Positions 10,501 to 21,452 of a DNA stretch of 64,000 nucleotides are shown piece after piece. Under the pieces are notes generated by a model that was not told the origin of the DNA, searched no databases, and worked only from the letters and a program-made list of their open reading frames with translations. The position numbers and the translations under genes were made by a program. Positions within the stretch are counted from its first letter, which is position 1. Each line of letters opens with the position of its first letter. Source of the stretch: Chamaea fasciata (lineage: Eukaryota; Chordata; Aves; Passeriformes; Sylviidae); contig JARCOQ010000175.1 of NCBI GenBank assembly GCA_029207755.1, positions 1 to 64,000 of the forward strand, given 5' to 3'.

Positions 10501-12420
10501 CTGCTTGTGGAGAGCTCGGAAACAGCGCCTAGCCGCTGTTCGCAGCCAGCCTGCTGCGTACCGCCGGACAAAGCGCTAGGCGCGGCCAAAAGGCGCTTTC
10601 TCGCTTCCCAGGCTAAGAGAAGCACTTTCCGTGCTGCAAAAAGCTTCTCTGCTTGTGGAGAGCTCGGAAACAACTCCTAGCGGCTGATCACAGCCAGCCT
10701 GCAGCGTGCAGCCTCCGACAGCACTAGACGCGGCCAAAAGGCGCTTTCTCGCTTCCCAGGATAAGAGAAGCACTTTCCGTGCTGCAAACAGCTTCTCTGC
10801 TTGTGGAGAGCTCGGAAACCAGGCCTAGCCGCTGTTCGCAGCCAGCCTGCAGCGTGCAGCCTCCGAGAGCACTAGGCGAGGCCAAAAGGCGCTTTCTGGC
10901 TTCCCAGGCTAAGAGACGAACTTTCCGTGCTGCAAACAGCTTCTCTGCTTGTGGAGAGCTTGGAAACAGCGCCTAGTCGCTGTTTGCAGCCAGCCTGCTG
11001 CGAAACGCAGGAGAAAGCACTAGGCACGGCCAAAAGGCGCTTTCTCGCTTCCCAGGCTAAGAGAAGCACTTTCCGTGCTGCAAACAGCTTCTCTGCTTGT
11101 GGAGAGCTCGGAAACAGCGCCTAGCTGCTGTTCCCAGCCAGCCTGCAGCGTGCAGCCTCCGAGAGCACTAGGCGCGGCCAAAAGGCGCTTTCTCGCTTCC
11201 CAGGCTAAGAGAAGCACTTTCCGTGCTGCAAACAGCTTCTCTGCTTGTGGAGAGCTCGGAAACAGCGCCTAGCTGCTGTTCCCAGCCAGCCTGCAGCGTG
11301 CAGCCTCCGAGAGCACTAGGCGCGGCAAAAAAAACGCTTTCTCGCTTCCCAGGCTAAGAGAAGCACTTTCCGTGCTGCAAACACCTTCTCTGCTTGTGGA
11401 GAGCTCGGAAACAGCGCCTAGCCACTGCTCGCAGCCAGCCTGCAGCGTGCAGCCTCCGAGAGAACTAGGCGCGGCCAAAAGGCGCTTTCTCGCCTCCGAG
11501 TCTAAGAGAAGCACTTTCCGTGCTGCAAACAGCTTCTCTGCTTGTGGAGAGCTCGGAAACCGTGCCTAGCTGCTGTTCGCAGCCAGCCTGCAGCGTGCGG
11601 CCTCCGAGAGCAATAGGTGTGGCCAAAAGGCGCTTTCTCGCATCCCAGGCTAAGAGAAGCACTTTCCGTGCTGCAAACAGCTTCTCTGCTTGTGGAGAGT
11701 TTGGAAACGGCGCCTAGCCGCTGTTCGCAGCCAGCCTGCTGCGAAACGCCGGAGAAAGCACTAGGCACGGCCAAAAGGCGCTTTCTCGCTTCCCAGGATA
11801 AGAGAAGCACTTTCCGTGCTGCAAACAGCTTCTCTGCTTGTGGAGAGCTCGGAAACCGCGCCTAGCCGCTGTTCGCAGCCAGCCTGCTGCGAAACGCCGG
11901 AGAAAGCACTAGGCACGGCCAAAAGGCGCTTTCTCGCTTCCCAGGCTAAGAGAAGCACTTTCCGGGCTGCAAACAGCTTCTCTGCTTGTGGAGAGCTCGG
12001 AAACAGCACCTAGCCGCTGTTCGCAGCCAGCCTGCAGCGTGCAGCCTCCGAGAGCACGAGGCGCGGCCAAAAGGCGCTTTCTCGCTTCCCAGGATAAGAG
12101 AAGCACTTTCCGTGCTGCAAATAGCTTCTCTGCTTATGGAGAGCTCGGAAAGAGCACCTAGCCGCTGTTCCCAGCCAGTCTGCTGCGAAACGCCGGAGAA
12201 AGCACTAGGCACGGCCAAAAGGCGCTTTCTCGCTTCCCAGGCTAAGAGAAGCACTTTGCGTGCTGCAAACAGCTTCTCTGCTTGTGGAGAGCTCGGAAAC
12301 AGCGCATAGCCGCTGTTCCCAGCCAGCCTGCAGCGTGCAGCCTCCGACAGCACTAGGCGCGGCCAAAAAAACGCTTTCTCGCTTCCCAGGCTAAGAGAAG
12401 CACTTTCCGTGCTGCAAACA
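6850..12420 (+). repeat. 5.92-kb higher-order repeat, copy 1
   Basis: About 38 monomers whose order and private variants recur at +5924 bp, dropping to +5923 after the A-run at 11327-11334 (A8 here, A7 in copy 2). Monomer types alternate in a fixed order: GAAACGCCGGAG, CAGCGTGCAGCC, GCACCGCCGGAC, GATCACAGCC, and so on. Copy-specific differences include CCAGGCC near 10820 and TTCTAGAGAG near 9617. Confidence 0.88.
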
Positions 12421-12773
12421 GCGTCTCTGCTTGTGGAGAGCTCGGAAACCGCGCCTAGCCACTGCTCCCAGCCAGCCTGCAGCGTGCAGCCTCCGAGAGC
12501 ACTAGGCGAGGCCAAAAGGCGCTTTCTCGCTTCCCAGGCTAAGAGAAGCACTTTCCGTGCTGCAAACAGCTTGTCTGCTTGTGGAGAGCTCGGAAACAGC
12601 GCCTAGCCGCTGTTCGCAGCCAGCCTGCTGCGTACCGCCGAACAAAGCGCTAGGCGCGGCCAAAAGGCGCTTTCTCGCTTCCCAGGCTAAGAGAAGCACT
12701 TTCCGTGCTGCAAACAGCTTCTCTGCTTGTGGAGAGCTCGGAAACCACTCCTAGCCGCTGATCACAGCCAGCC

Positions 12774-15700
12774 TGCAGCGTGCAGCCTCCGAGAGCACTA
12801 GGCGCGGCCAAAAGGCGCTTTCTCGCTTCCCAGGATAAGAGAAGCACTTTCCGTGCTGCAAACAGCTTCTCTGCTTGTGGAGAGTTTGGAAACCGCGCCT
12901 AGCCGCTGTTCGCAGCCAGCCTGCTGCGAAACGCCGGAGAAAGCACTAGGCACGGCCAAAAGGCGCTTTCTCGCTTCCCAGGATAAGAGAAGCACTTTCC
13001 GTGCTGCAAACAGCTTCTCTGCTTGTGGAGAGCTCGGAAACAGCGCCTAGCTGCTGTTCCAAGCCAGCCTGCAGCGTGCAGCCTCCGAGAGCACTAGGCG
13101 CGGCCAAAAAAACGCTTTCTCGCTTCCCAGGCTAAGAGAAGCACTTTCCGGGCTGCAAACAGCTTCTCTGCTTGTGGAGAGCTCGGAAACAGCGCCTAGC
13201 CGCTGTTCGCAGCCAGCCTGCTGCGCACCGCCGGACAAAGCGCTAGGCGCGGCCAAAAGGCGCTTTCTCTCTTCCCAGGCTAAGAGAAGCACTTTCCGTG
13301 CTGCAAACAGCTTCTCTGCTTGTGGAGAGCTCGGAAACCACTCCTAGCCGCTGATCACAGCCAGCCTGCAGCGTGCAGCCTCCGAGAGCACTAGACGCGG
13401 CCAAAAGGCGCTTTCTCGCTTCCCAAGATAAGAGAAGCACTTTCCGTGCTGCAAACAGCTTCTCTGCTTGTGGAGAGCTCGGAAACCACGCCTAGCCGCT
13501 GTTCGCAGCCAGCCTGCAGCGTGCAGCCTCCGAGAGCACTAGGCGAGGCCAAAAGGCGCTTTCTGGCTTCCCAGGCTAAGAGACGAACTTTCCGTGCTGC
13601 AAACAGCTTCTCTGCTTGTGGAGAGCTTGGAAACAGCGCCTAGTCGCTGTTTGCAGCCAGCCTGCTGCGAAACGCAGGAGAAAGCACTAGGCACGGCCAA
13701 AAGGCGCTTTCTCGCTTCCCAGGCTAAGAGAAGCACTTTCCGTGCTGCAAACAGCTTCTCTGCTTATGGAGAGCTCGGAAAGAGCACCTAGCCGCTGTTC
13801 CCAGCCAGTCTGCTGCGAAACGCCGGAGAAAGCACTAGGCACGGCCAAAATGCGCTTTCTCGCTTCCCAGGCTAAGAGAAGCACTTTGCGTGCTGCAAAC
13901 AGCTTCTCTGCTTGTGGAGAGCTCGGAAACAGCGCATAGCCGCTGTTCCCAGCCAGCCTGCAGCGTGCAGCCTCCGACAGCACTAGGCGCGGCCAAAAAA
14001 ACGCTTTCTCGCTTCCCAGGCTAAGAGAAGCACTTTCCGTGCTGCAAACAGCGTCTCTGCTTGTGGAGAGCTCGGAAACCGCGCCTAGCCACTGCTCCCA
14101 GCCAGCCTGCAGCGTGCAGCCTCCGAGAGCACTAGGCGAGGCCAAAAGGCGCTTTCTCGCTTCCCAGGCTAAGAGAAGCACTTTCCGTGCTGCAAACAGC
14201 TTGTCTGCTTGTGGAGAGCTCGGAAACAGCGCCTAGCCGCTGTTCGCAGCCAGCCTGCTGCGTACCGCCGGACAAAGCGCTAGGCGCGGCCAAAAGGCGC
14301 TTTCTCGCTTCCCAGGCTAAGAGAAGCACTTTCCGTGCTGCAAACAGCTTCTCTGCTTGTGGAGAGCTCGGAAACCACTCCTAGCCGCTGATCACAGCCA
14401 GCCTGCAGCGTGCAGCCTCCGAGAGCACTAGACGCGGCCAAAAGGCGCTTTCTCGCTTCCCAGGCTAAGAGAAGCACTTTCCGTGCTGCAAACAGCTTCT
14501 CTGCTTGTGGAGAGCTCGGAAACCGCGCCTAGCCGCTGTTCGCAGCCAGCCTGCAGCGTGCAGCCTCCGAGAGCACTAGGCGAGGCCAAAAAACGCTTTC
14601 TCGCTTCCCAGGCTAAGAGAAGCACTTTCCCTGCTGCAAACAGCTTCTCTGCTTGTGGAGAGCTCGGAAACAGTGCCTAGCCACTGCTCGCAGCCAGCCT
14701 GCAGCGTGCAGCCTCCGACTGCACTAGGCGAGGCCAAAAGGCGCTTTCTGGCTTCCCAGGCTAAGAGAAGAACTTTCCGTGCTGCAAACAGCTTCTCTGC
14801 TTGTGGAGAGCTTGGAAACAGCGCCTAGCCGCTGTTCGCAGTCAGCCTGCAGCGAAACATCGGACAAAGCACTAGGAAAGGGCAAAAGGCGCTTTCTCGC
14901 TTCCCAGGCTAAGAGAAGCACTTTCCGTGCTGCAAAAAGCTTCTCTGCTTGTGGAGAGCTCGGAAACCGCGCCTAGCCGCTGTTCGCAGCCAGCCTGCAG
15001 CGTGCAGCCTCCGAGAGCACTAGGCGCGGCTAAAAAACGCTTTCTCGCTTCCCAGGCTAAGAGAAGCACTTTCCGTGCTGCAAACAGCTTCTCTGCTTGT
15101 GGAGAGCTCGGAAACAGCGCCCAGCCGCTTTTCCCAGCCAGCCAGCAGCGAAACATCGGACAACGCACTAGGCACGGCCAAAAGGCGCTTTCTCACTTCC
15201 CAGGCTAAGAGAAGCACTTTCCGTGCTGCAAACAGCTTCTCTGCTTGTGGAGAGCTCGGAAACCGCGCCTAGCCGCTGTTCCCAGCCAGCCTGCAGCGTG
15301 CAGCCTCCGAGAGAACTAGGCGCGGCCAAAAAACGCTTTCTCGCTTCCCAGGCTAAGAGAAGCACTTTCCGTGCTGCAAACAGCTTCTCTGCTTGTGGAG
15401 AGCTCGGAAACAGTGCCTAGCCACTGCTCGCAGCCAGCCTGCAGCGTGCAGCCTGCGAGAGCTCTAGGCGCGGCCTAAAGGCTCTTTCTGGCTTCCCAGG
15501 ATAAGAGAAGCACTTTCCGTGCTGCAAACACCTTCTCTGCTTCTGGAGAGCTCGGAAACAGCGCCTAGACGCTGTTCGCAGCCAGCCTGCAGCGAAACAT
15601 CGGACAAAGCACTAGGCAAGGGCAAAAGGCGCTTTCTCGCTTCCCAGGCTAAGAGAAGCACTTTCCGTGCTGCAAACAGCTTCTCTGCTTGTGGAGAGCT

Positions 15701-18343
15701 CGGAAACCGCGCCTAGCCGCTGTTCGCAGCCAGCCTGCAGCGTGCAGCCTCCGAGAGCACTAGGCGCGGCCAAAAGGCGCTTTCTCGCTTCCCAGGGTAA
15801 GAGAAGCACTTTCCGTACTGCAAAAAGCTTCTCTGCTTGTGGAGAGCTCGGAAACAGCGCCTAGCCGCTGTTCGCAGCCAGCCTGCAGCGTGCAGCCTCC
15901 GAGAGCACTAGGCGCGGCCAAAAGGCGCTTTCTGGCTTCCCAGGCTAAGAGAAGCACTTTCCGGGCTGCAAACAGCTTCTCTGCTTGTGGAGAGCTCGGA
16001 AACAGCGCCTAGCCGCTGTTCCCAGCCAGCCTGCAGCGTGCAGCCTGCGAGAGCACTAGGCGCGGCCAGAAGGCGCTTTCTCGCTTCCCAGGCTAAGAGA
16101 AGCACTTTCCGTGCTGCAAACAGCTTCTCTGCTTGTGGAGAGCTCGGAAACCGCGCCTAGCCGCTGTTCGCAGCCAGCCTGCTGCTAAACGCCGAGAAAG
16201 CACTAGGCACGGCCAAAAGGCGCTTTCTTGCTTCCCAGGCTAAGAGAAGCACTTTCCGTGCTGCAAACAGCTTCTCTGCTTGTGGAGAGCTCGGAAACAG
16301 CGCCTAGCCGCTGTTCCCAGCCAGCCTGCAGCGTGTAGCCTCCGAGAGCACTAGGCGCGGCCAAAAAAACGCTTTCTCGCTTCCCAGGCTAAGAGAAGCA
16401 CTTTCCGGGCTGCAAACAGCTTCTCTGCTTGTGGAGAGCTCGGAAACAGCGCCTAGCCGCTGTTCGCAGCCAGCCTGCTGCGTACTGCCGGACAAAGCGC
16501 TAGGCGCGGCCAAAAGGCGCTTTCTCGCTTCCCAGGCTAAGAGAAGCACTTTCCGTGCTGCAAAAAGCTTCTCTGCTTGTGGAGAGCTCGGAAACCACTC
16601 CTAGCGGCTGATCACAGCCAGCCTGCAGCGTGCAGCCTCCGACAGCACTAGACGCGGCCAAAAGGCGCTTTCTCGCTTCCCAGGATAAGAGAAGCACTTT
16701 CCGTGCTGCAAACAGCTTCTCTGCTTGTGGAGAGCTCGGAAACCACGCCTAGCCGCTGTTCGCAGCCAGCCTGCAGCGTGCAGCCTCCGAGAGCACTAGG
16801 CGAGGCCAAAAGGCGCTTTCTGGCTTCCCAGGCTAAGAGACGAACTTTCCGTGCTGCAAACAGCTTCTCTGCTTGTGGAGAGCTTGGAAACAGCGCCTAG
16901 TCGCTGTTTGCAGCCAGCCTGCTGCGAAACGCAGGAGAAAGCACTAGGCACGGCCAAAAGGCGCTTTCTCGCTTCCCAGGCTAAGAGAAGCACTTTCCGT
17001 GCTGCAAACAGCTTCTCTGCTTGTGGAGAGCTCGGAAACAGCGCCTAGCTGCTGTTCCCAGCCAGCCTGCAGCGTGCAGCCTCCGAGAGCACTAGGCGCG
17101 GCCAAAAGGCGCTTTCTCGCTTCCCAGGCTAAGAGAAGCACTTTCCGTGCTGCAAACAGCTTCTCTGCTTGTGGAGAGCTCGGAAACAGCGCCTAGCTGC
17201 TGTTCCCAGCCAGCCTGCAGCGTGCAGCCTCCGAGAGCACTAGGCGCGGCAAAAAAACGCTTTCTCGCTTCCCAGGCTAAGAGAAGCACTTTCCGTGCTG
17301 CAAACACCTTCTCTGCTTGTGGAGAGCTCGGAAACAGCGCCTAGCCACTGCTCGCAGCCAGCCTGCAGCGTGCAGCCTCCGAGAGAACTAGGCGCGGCCA
17401 AAAGGCGCTTTCTCGCCTCCGAGTCTAAGAGAAGCACTTTCCGTGCTGCAAACAGCTTCTCTGCTTGTGGAGAGCTCGGAAACCGTGCCTAGCTGCTGTT
17501 CGCAGCCAGCCTGCAGCGTGCGGCCTCCGAGAGCAATAGGTGTGGCCAAAAGGCGCTTTCTCGCATCCCAGGCTAAGAGAAGCACTTTCCGTGCTGCAAA
17601 CAGCTTCTCTGCTTGTGGAGAGTTTGGAAACCGCGCCTAGCCGCTGTTCGCAGCCAGCCTGCTGCGAAACGCCGGAGAAAGCACTAGGCACGGCCAAAAG
17701 GCGCTTTCTCGCTTCCCAGGATAAGAGAAGCACTTTCCGTGCTGCAAACAGCTTCTCTGCTTGTGGAGAGCTCGGAAACCGCGCCTAGCCGCTGTTCGCA
17801 GCCAGCCTGCTGCGAAACGCCGGAGAAAGCACTAGGCACGGCCAAAAGGCGCTTTCTCGCTTCCCAGGCTAAGAGAAGCACTTTCCGGGCTGCAAACAGC
17901 TTCTCTGCTTGTGGAGAGCTCGGAAACAGCACCTAGCCGCTGTTCGCAGCCAGCCTGCAGCGTGCAGCCTCCGAGAGCACGAGGCGCGGCCAAAAGGCGC
18001 TTTCTCGCTTCCCAGGATAAGAGAAGCACTTTCCGTGCTGCAAATAGCTTCTCTGCTTATAGAGAGCTCGGAAAGAGCACCTAGCCGCTGTTCCCAGCCA
18101 GTCTGCTGCGAAACGCCGGAGAAAGCACTAGGCACGGCCAAAAGGCGCTTTCTCGCTTCCCAGGCTAAGAGAAGCACTTTGCGTGCTGCAAACAGCTTCT
18201 CTGCTTGTGGAGAGCTCGGAAACAGCGCATAGCCGCTGTTCCCAGCCAGCCTGCAGCGTGCAGCCTCCGACAGCACTAGGCGCGGCCAAAAAAACGCTTT
18301 CTCGCTTCCCAGGCTAAGAGAAGCACTTTCCGTGCTGCAAACA
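12774..18343 (+). repeat. 5.92-kb higher-order repeat, copy 2
   Basis: Matches 6850-12420 monomer for monomer (40-monomer period). It contains a few private bases, for example AAAATGCGC near 13850, ACTGCCGGAC at about 16485 and TTATAGAGAG at about 18060. Its last 3109 bp are duplicated directly downstream. At 18343 the match to copy 1 stops and the sequence returns to the state of 15234. Confidence 0.88.
15234..18343 (+). repeat. 3109-bp tandem duplication, left copy
   Basis: Twenty-one monomers immediately followed by a near-identical copy at 18343-21452. Both copies share three changes that the related blocks at 9.3-12.4 kb and 25.1-28.3 kb lack: ACTGCC instead of ACCGCC (T at 16486), TATAG instead of TATGG (A at 18061), and an A7 run at 17251-17257 instead of A8. 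These mark it as the latest amplification step I can order in this part of the array. Confidence 0.9.
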
Positions 18344-21300
18344 GCTTCTCTGCTTGTGGAGAGCTCGGAAACCGCGCCTAGCCGCTGTTCCCAGCCAGCC
18401 TGCAGCGTGCAGCCTCCGAGAGAACTAGGCGCGGCCAAAAAACGCTTTCTCGCTTCCCAGGCTAAGAGAAGCACTTTCCGTGCTGCAAACAGCTTCTCTG
18501 CTTGTGGAGAGCTCGGAAACAGTGCCTAGCCACTGCTCGCAGCCAGCCTGCAGCGTGCAGCCTGCGAGAGCTCTAGGCGCGGCCTAAAGGCTCTTTCTGG
18601 CTTCCCAGGATAAGAGAAGCACTTTCCGTGCTGCAAACACCTTCTCTGCTTCTGGAGAGCTCGGAAACAGCGCCTAGACGCTGTTCGCAGCCAGCCTGCA
18701 GCGAAACATCGGACAAAGCACTAGGCAAGGGCAAAAGGCGCTTTCTCGCTTCCCAGGCTAAGAGAAGCACTTTCCGTGCTGCAAACAGCTTCTCTGCTTG
18801 TGGAGAGCTCGGAAACCGCGCCTAGCCGCTGTTCGCAGCCAGCCTGCAGCGTGCAGCCTCCGAGAGCACTAGGCGCGGCCAAAAGGCGCTTTCTCGCTTC
18901 CCAGGGTAAGAGAAGCACTTTCCGTACTGCAAAAAGCTTCTCTGCTTGTGGAGAGCTCGGAAACAGCGCCTAGCCGCTGTTCGCAGCCAGCCTGCAGCGT
19001 GCAGCCTCCGAGAGCACTAGGCGCGGCCAAAAGGCGCTTTCTGGCTTCCCAGGCTAAGAGAAGCACTTTCCGGGCTGCAAACAGCTTCTCTGCTTGTGGA
19101 GAGCTCGGAAACAGCGCCTAGCCGCTGTTCCCAGCCAGCCTGCAGCGTGCAGCCTGCGAGAGCACTAGGCGCGGCCAGAAGGCGCTTTCTCGCTTCCCAG
19201 GCTAAGAGAAGCACTTTCCGTGCTGCAAACAGCTTCTCTGCTTGTGGAGAGCTCGGAAACCGCGCCTAGCCGCTGTTCGCAGCCAGCCTGCTGCTAAACG
19301 CCGAGAAAGCACTAGGCACGGCCAAAAGGCGCTTTCTTGCTTCCCAGGCTAAGAGAAGCACTTTCCGTGCTGCAAACAGCTTCTCTGCTTGTGGAGAGCT
19401 CGGAAACAGCGCCTAGCCGCTGTTCCCAGCCAGCCTGCAGCGTGTAGCCTCCGAGAGCACTAGGCGCGGCCAAAAAAACGCTTTCTCGCTTCCCAGGCTA
19501 AGAGAAGCACTTTCCGGGCTGCAAACAGCTTCTCTGCTTGTGGAGAGCTCGGAAACAGCGCCTAGCCGCTGTTCGCAGCCAGCCTGCTGCGTACTGCCGG
19601 ACAAAGCGCTAGGCGCGGCCAAAAGGCGCTTTCTCGCTTCCCAGGCTAAGAGAAGCACTTTCCGTGCTGCAAAAAGCTTCTCTGCTTGTGGAGAGCTCGG
19701 AAACCACTCCTAGCGGCTGATCACAGCCAGCCTGCAGCGTGCAGCCTCCGACAGCACTAGACGCGGCCAAAAGGCGCTTTCTCGCTTCCCAGGATAAGAG
19801 AAGCACTTTCCGTGCTGCAAACAGCTTCTCTGCTTGTGGAGAGCTCGGAAACCACGCCTAGCCGCTGTTCGCAGCCAGCCTGCAGCGTGCAGCCTCCGAG
19901 AGCACTAGGCGAGGCCAAAAGGCGCTTTCTGGCTTCCCAGGCTAAGAGACGAACTTTCCGTGCTGCAAACAGCTTCTCTGCTTGTGGAGAGCTTGGAAAC
20001 AGCGCCTAGTCGCTGTTTGCAGCCAGCCTGCTGCGAAACGCAGGAGAAAGCACTAGGCACGGCCAAAAGGCGCTTTCTCGCTTCCCAGGCTAAGAGAAGC
20101 ACTTTCCGTGCTGCAAACAGCTTCTCTGCTTGTGGAGAGCTCGGAAACAGCGCCTAGCTGCTGTTCCCAGCCAGCCTGCAGCGTGCAGCCTCCGAGAGCA
20201 CTAGGCGCGGCCAAAAGGCGCTTTCTCGCTTCCCAGGCTAAGAGAAGCACTTTCCGTGCTGCAAACAGCTTCTCTGCTTGTGGAGAGCTCGGAAACAGCG
20301 CCTAGCTGCTGTTCCCAGCCAGCCTGCAGCGTGCAGCCTCCGAGAGCACTAGGCGCGGCAAAAAAACGCTTTCTCGCTTCCCAGGCTAAGAGAAGCACTT
20401 TCCGTGCTGCAAACACCTTCTCTGCTTGTGGAGAGCTCGGAAACAGCGCCTAGCCACTGCTCGCAGCCAGCCTGCAGCGTGCAGCCTCCGAGAGAACTAG
20501 GCGCGGCCAAAAGGCGCTTTCTCGCCTCCGAGTCTAAGAGAAGCACTTTCCGTGCTGCAAACAGCTTCTCTGCTTGTGGAGAGCTCGGAAACCGTGCCTA
20601 GCTGCTGTTCGCAGCCAGCCTGCAGCGTGCGGCCTCCGAGAGCAATAGGTGTGGCCAAAAGGCGCTTTCTCGCATCCCAGGCTAAGAGAAGCACTTTCCG
20701 TGCTGCAAACAGCTTCTCTGCTTGTGGAGAGTTTGGAAACCGCGCCTAGCCGCTGTTCGCAGCCAGCCTGCTGCGAAACGCCGGAGAAAGCACTAGGCAC
20801 GGCCAAAAGGCGCTTTCTCGCTTCCCAGGATAAGAGAAGCACTTTCCGTGCTGCAAACAGCTTCTCTGCTTGTGGAGAGCTCGGAAACCGCGCCTAGCCG
20901 CTGTTCGCAGCCAGCCTGCTGCGAAACGCCGGAGAAAGCACTAGGCACGGCCAAAAGGCGCTTTCTCGCTTCCCAGGCTAAGAGAAGCACTTTCCGGGCT
21001 GCAAACAGCTTCTCTGCTTGTGGAGAGCTCGGAAACAGCACCTAGCCGCTGTTCGCAGCCAGCCTGCAGCGTGCAGCCTCCGAGAGCACGAGGCGCGGCC
21101 AAAAGGCGCTTTCTCGCTTCCCAGGATAAGAGAAGCACTTTCCGTGCTGCAAATAGCTTCTCTGCTTATAGAGAGCTCGGAAAGAGCACCTAGCCGCTGT
21201 TCCCAGCCAGTCTGCTGCGAAACGCCGGAGAAAGCACTAGGCACGGCCAAAAGGCGCTTTCTCGCTTCCCAGGCTAAGAGAAGCACTTTGCGTGCTGCAA

Positions 21301-21452
21301 ACAGCTTCTCTGCTTGTGGAGAGCTCGGAAACAGCGCATAGCCGCTGTTCCCAGCCAGCCTGCAGCGTGCAGCCTCCGACAGCACTAGGCGCGGCCAAAA
21401 AAACGCTTTCTCGCTTCCCAGGCTAAGAGAAGCACTTTCCGTGCTGCAAACA
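18343..21452 (+). repeat. 3109-bp tandem duplication, right copy
   Basis: Same succession as 15234-18343, with no difference seen in the stretches I compared. It carries the same three private markers (T at 19595, A at 21170, A7 at 20360-20366). After 21452 the sequence resumes the order found after 12420, as expected if one 21-monomer segment was inserted in register by unequal exchange. Confidence 0.9.

Noticed and set aside
11946..12551. 201-codon minus-strand open frame, and similar ones at 17869-18474, 20978-21583, 27787-28392 and 29480-30022
   Set aside because: Each spans several monomers only because A-run or 1-bp length changes put neighbouring units in a common frame. The translation is the monomer read in different frames, so it is not a gene.
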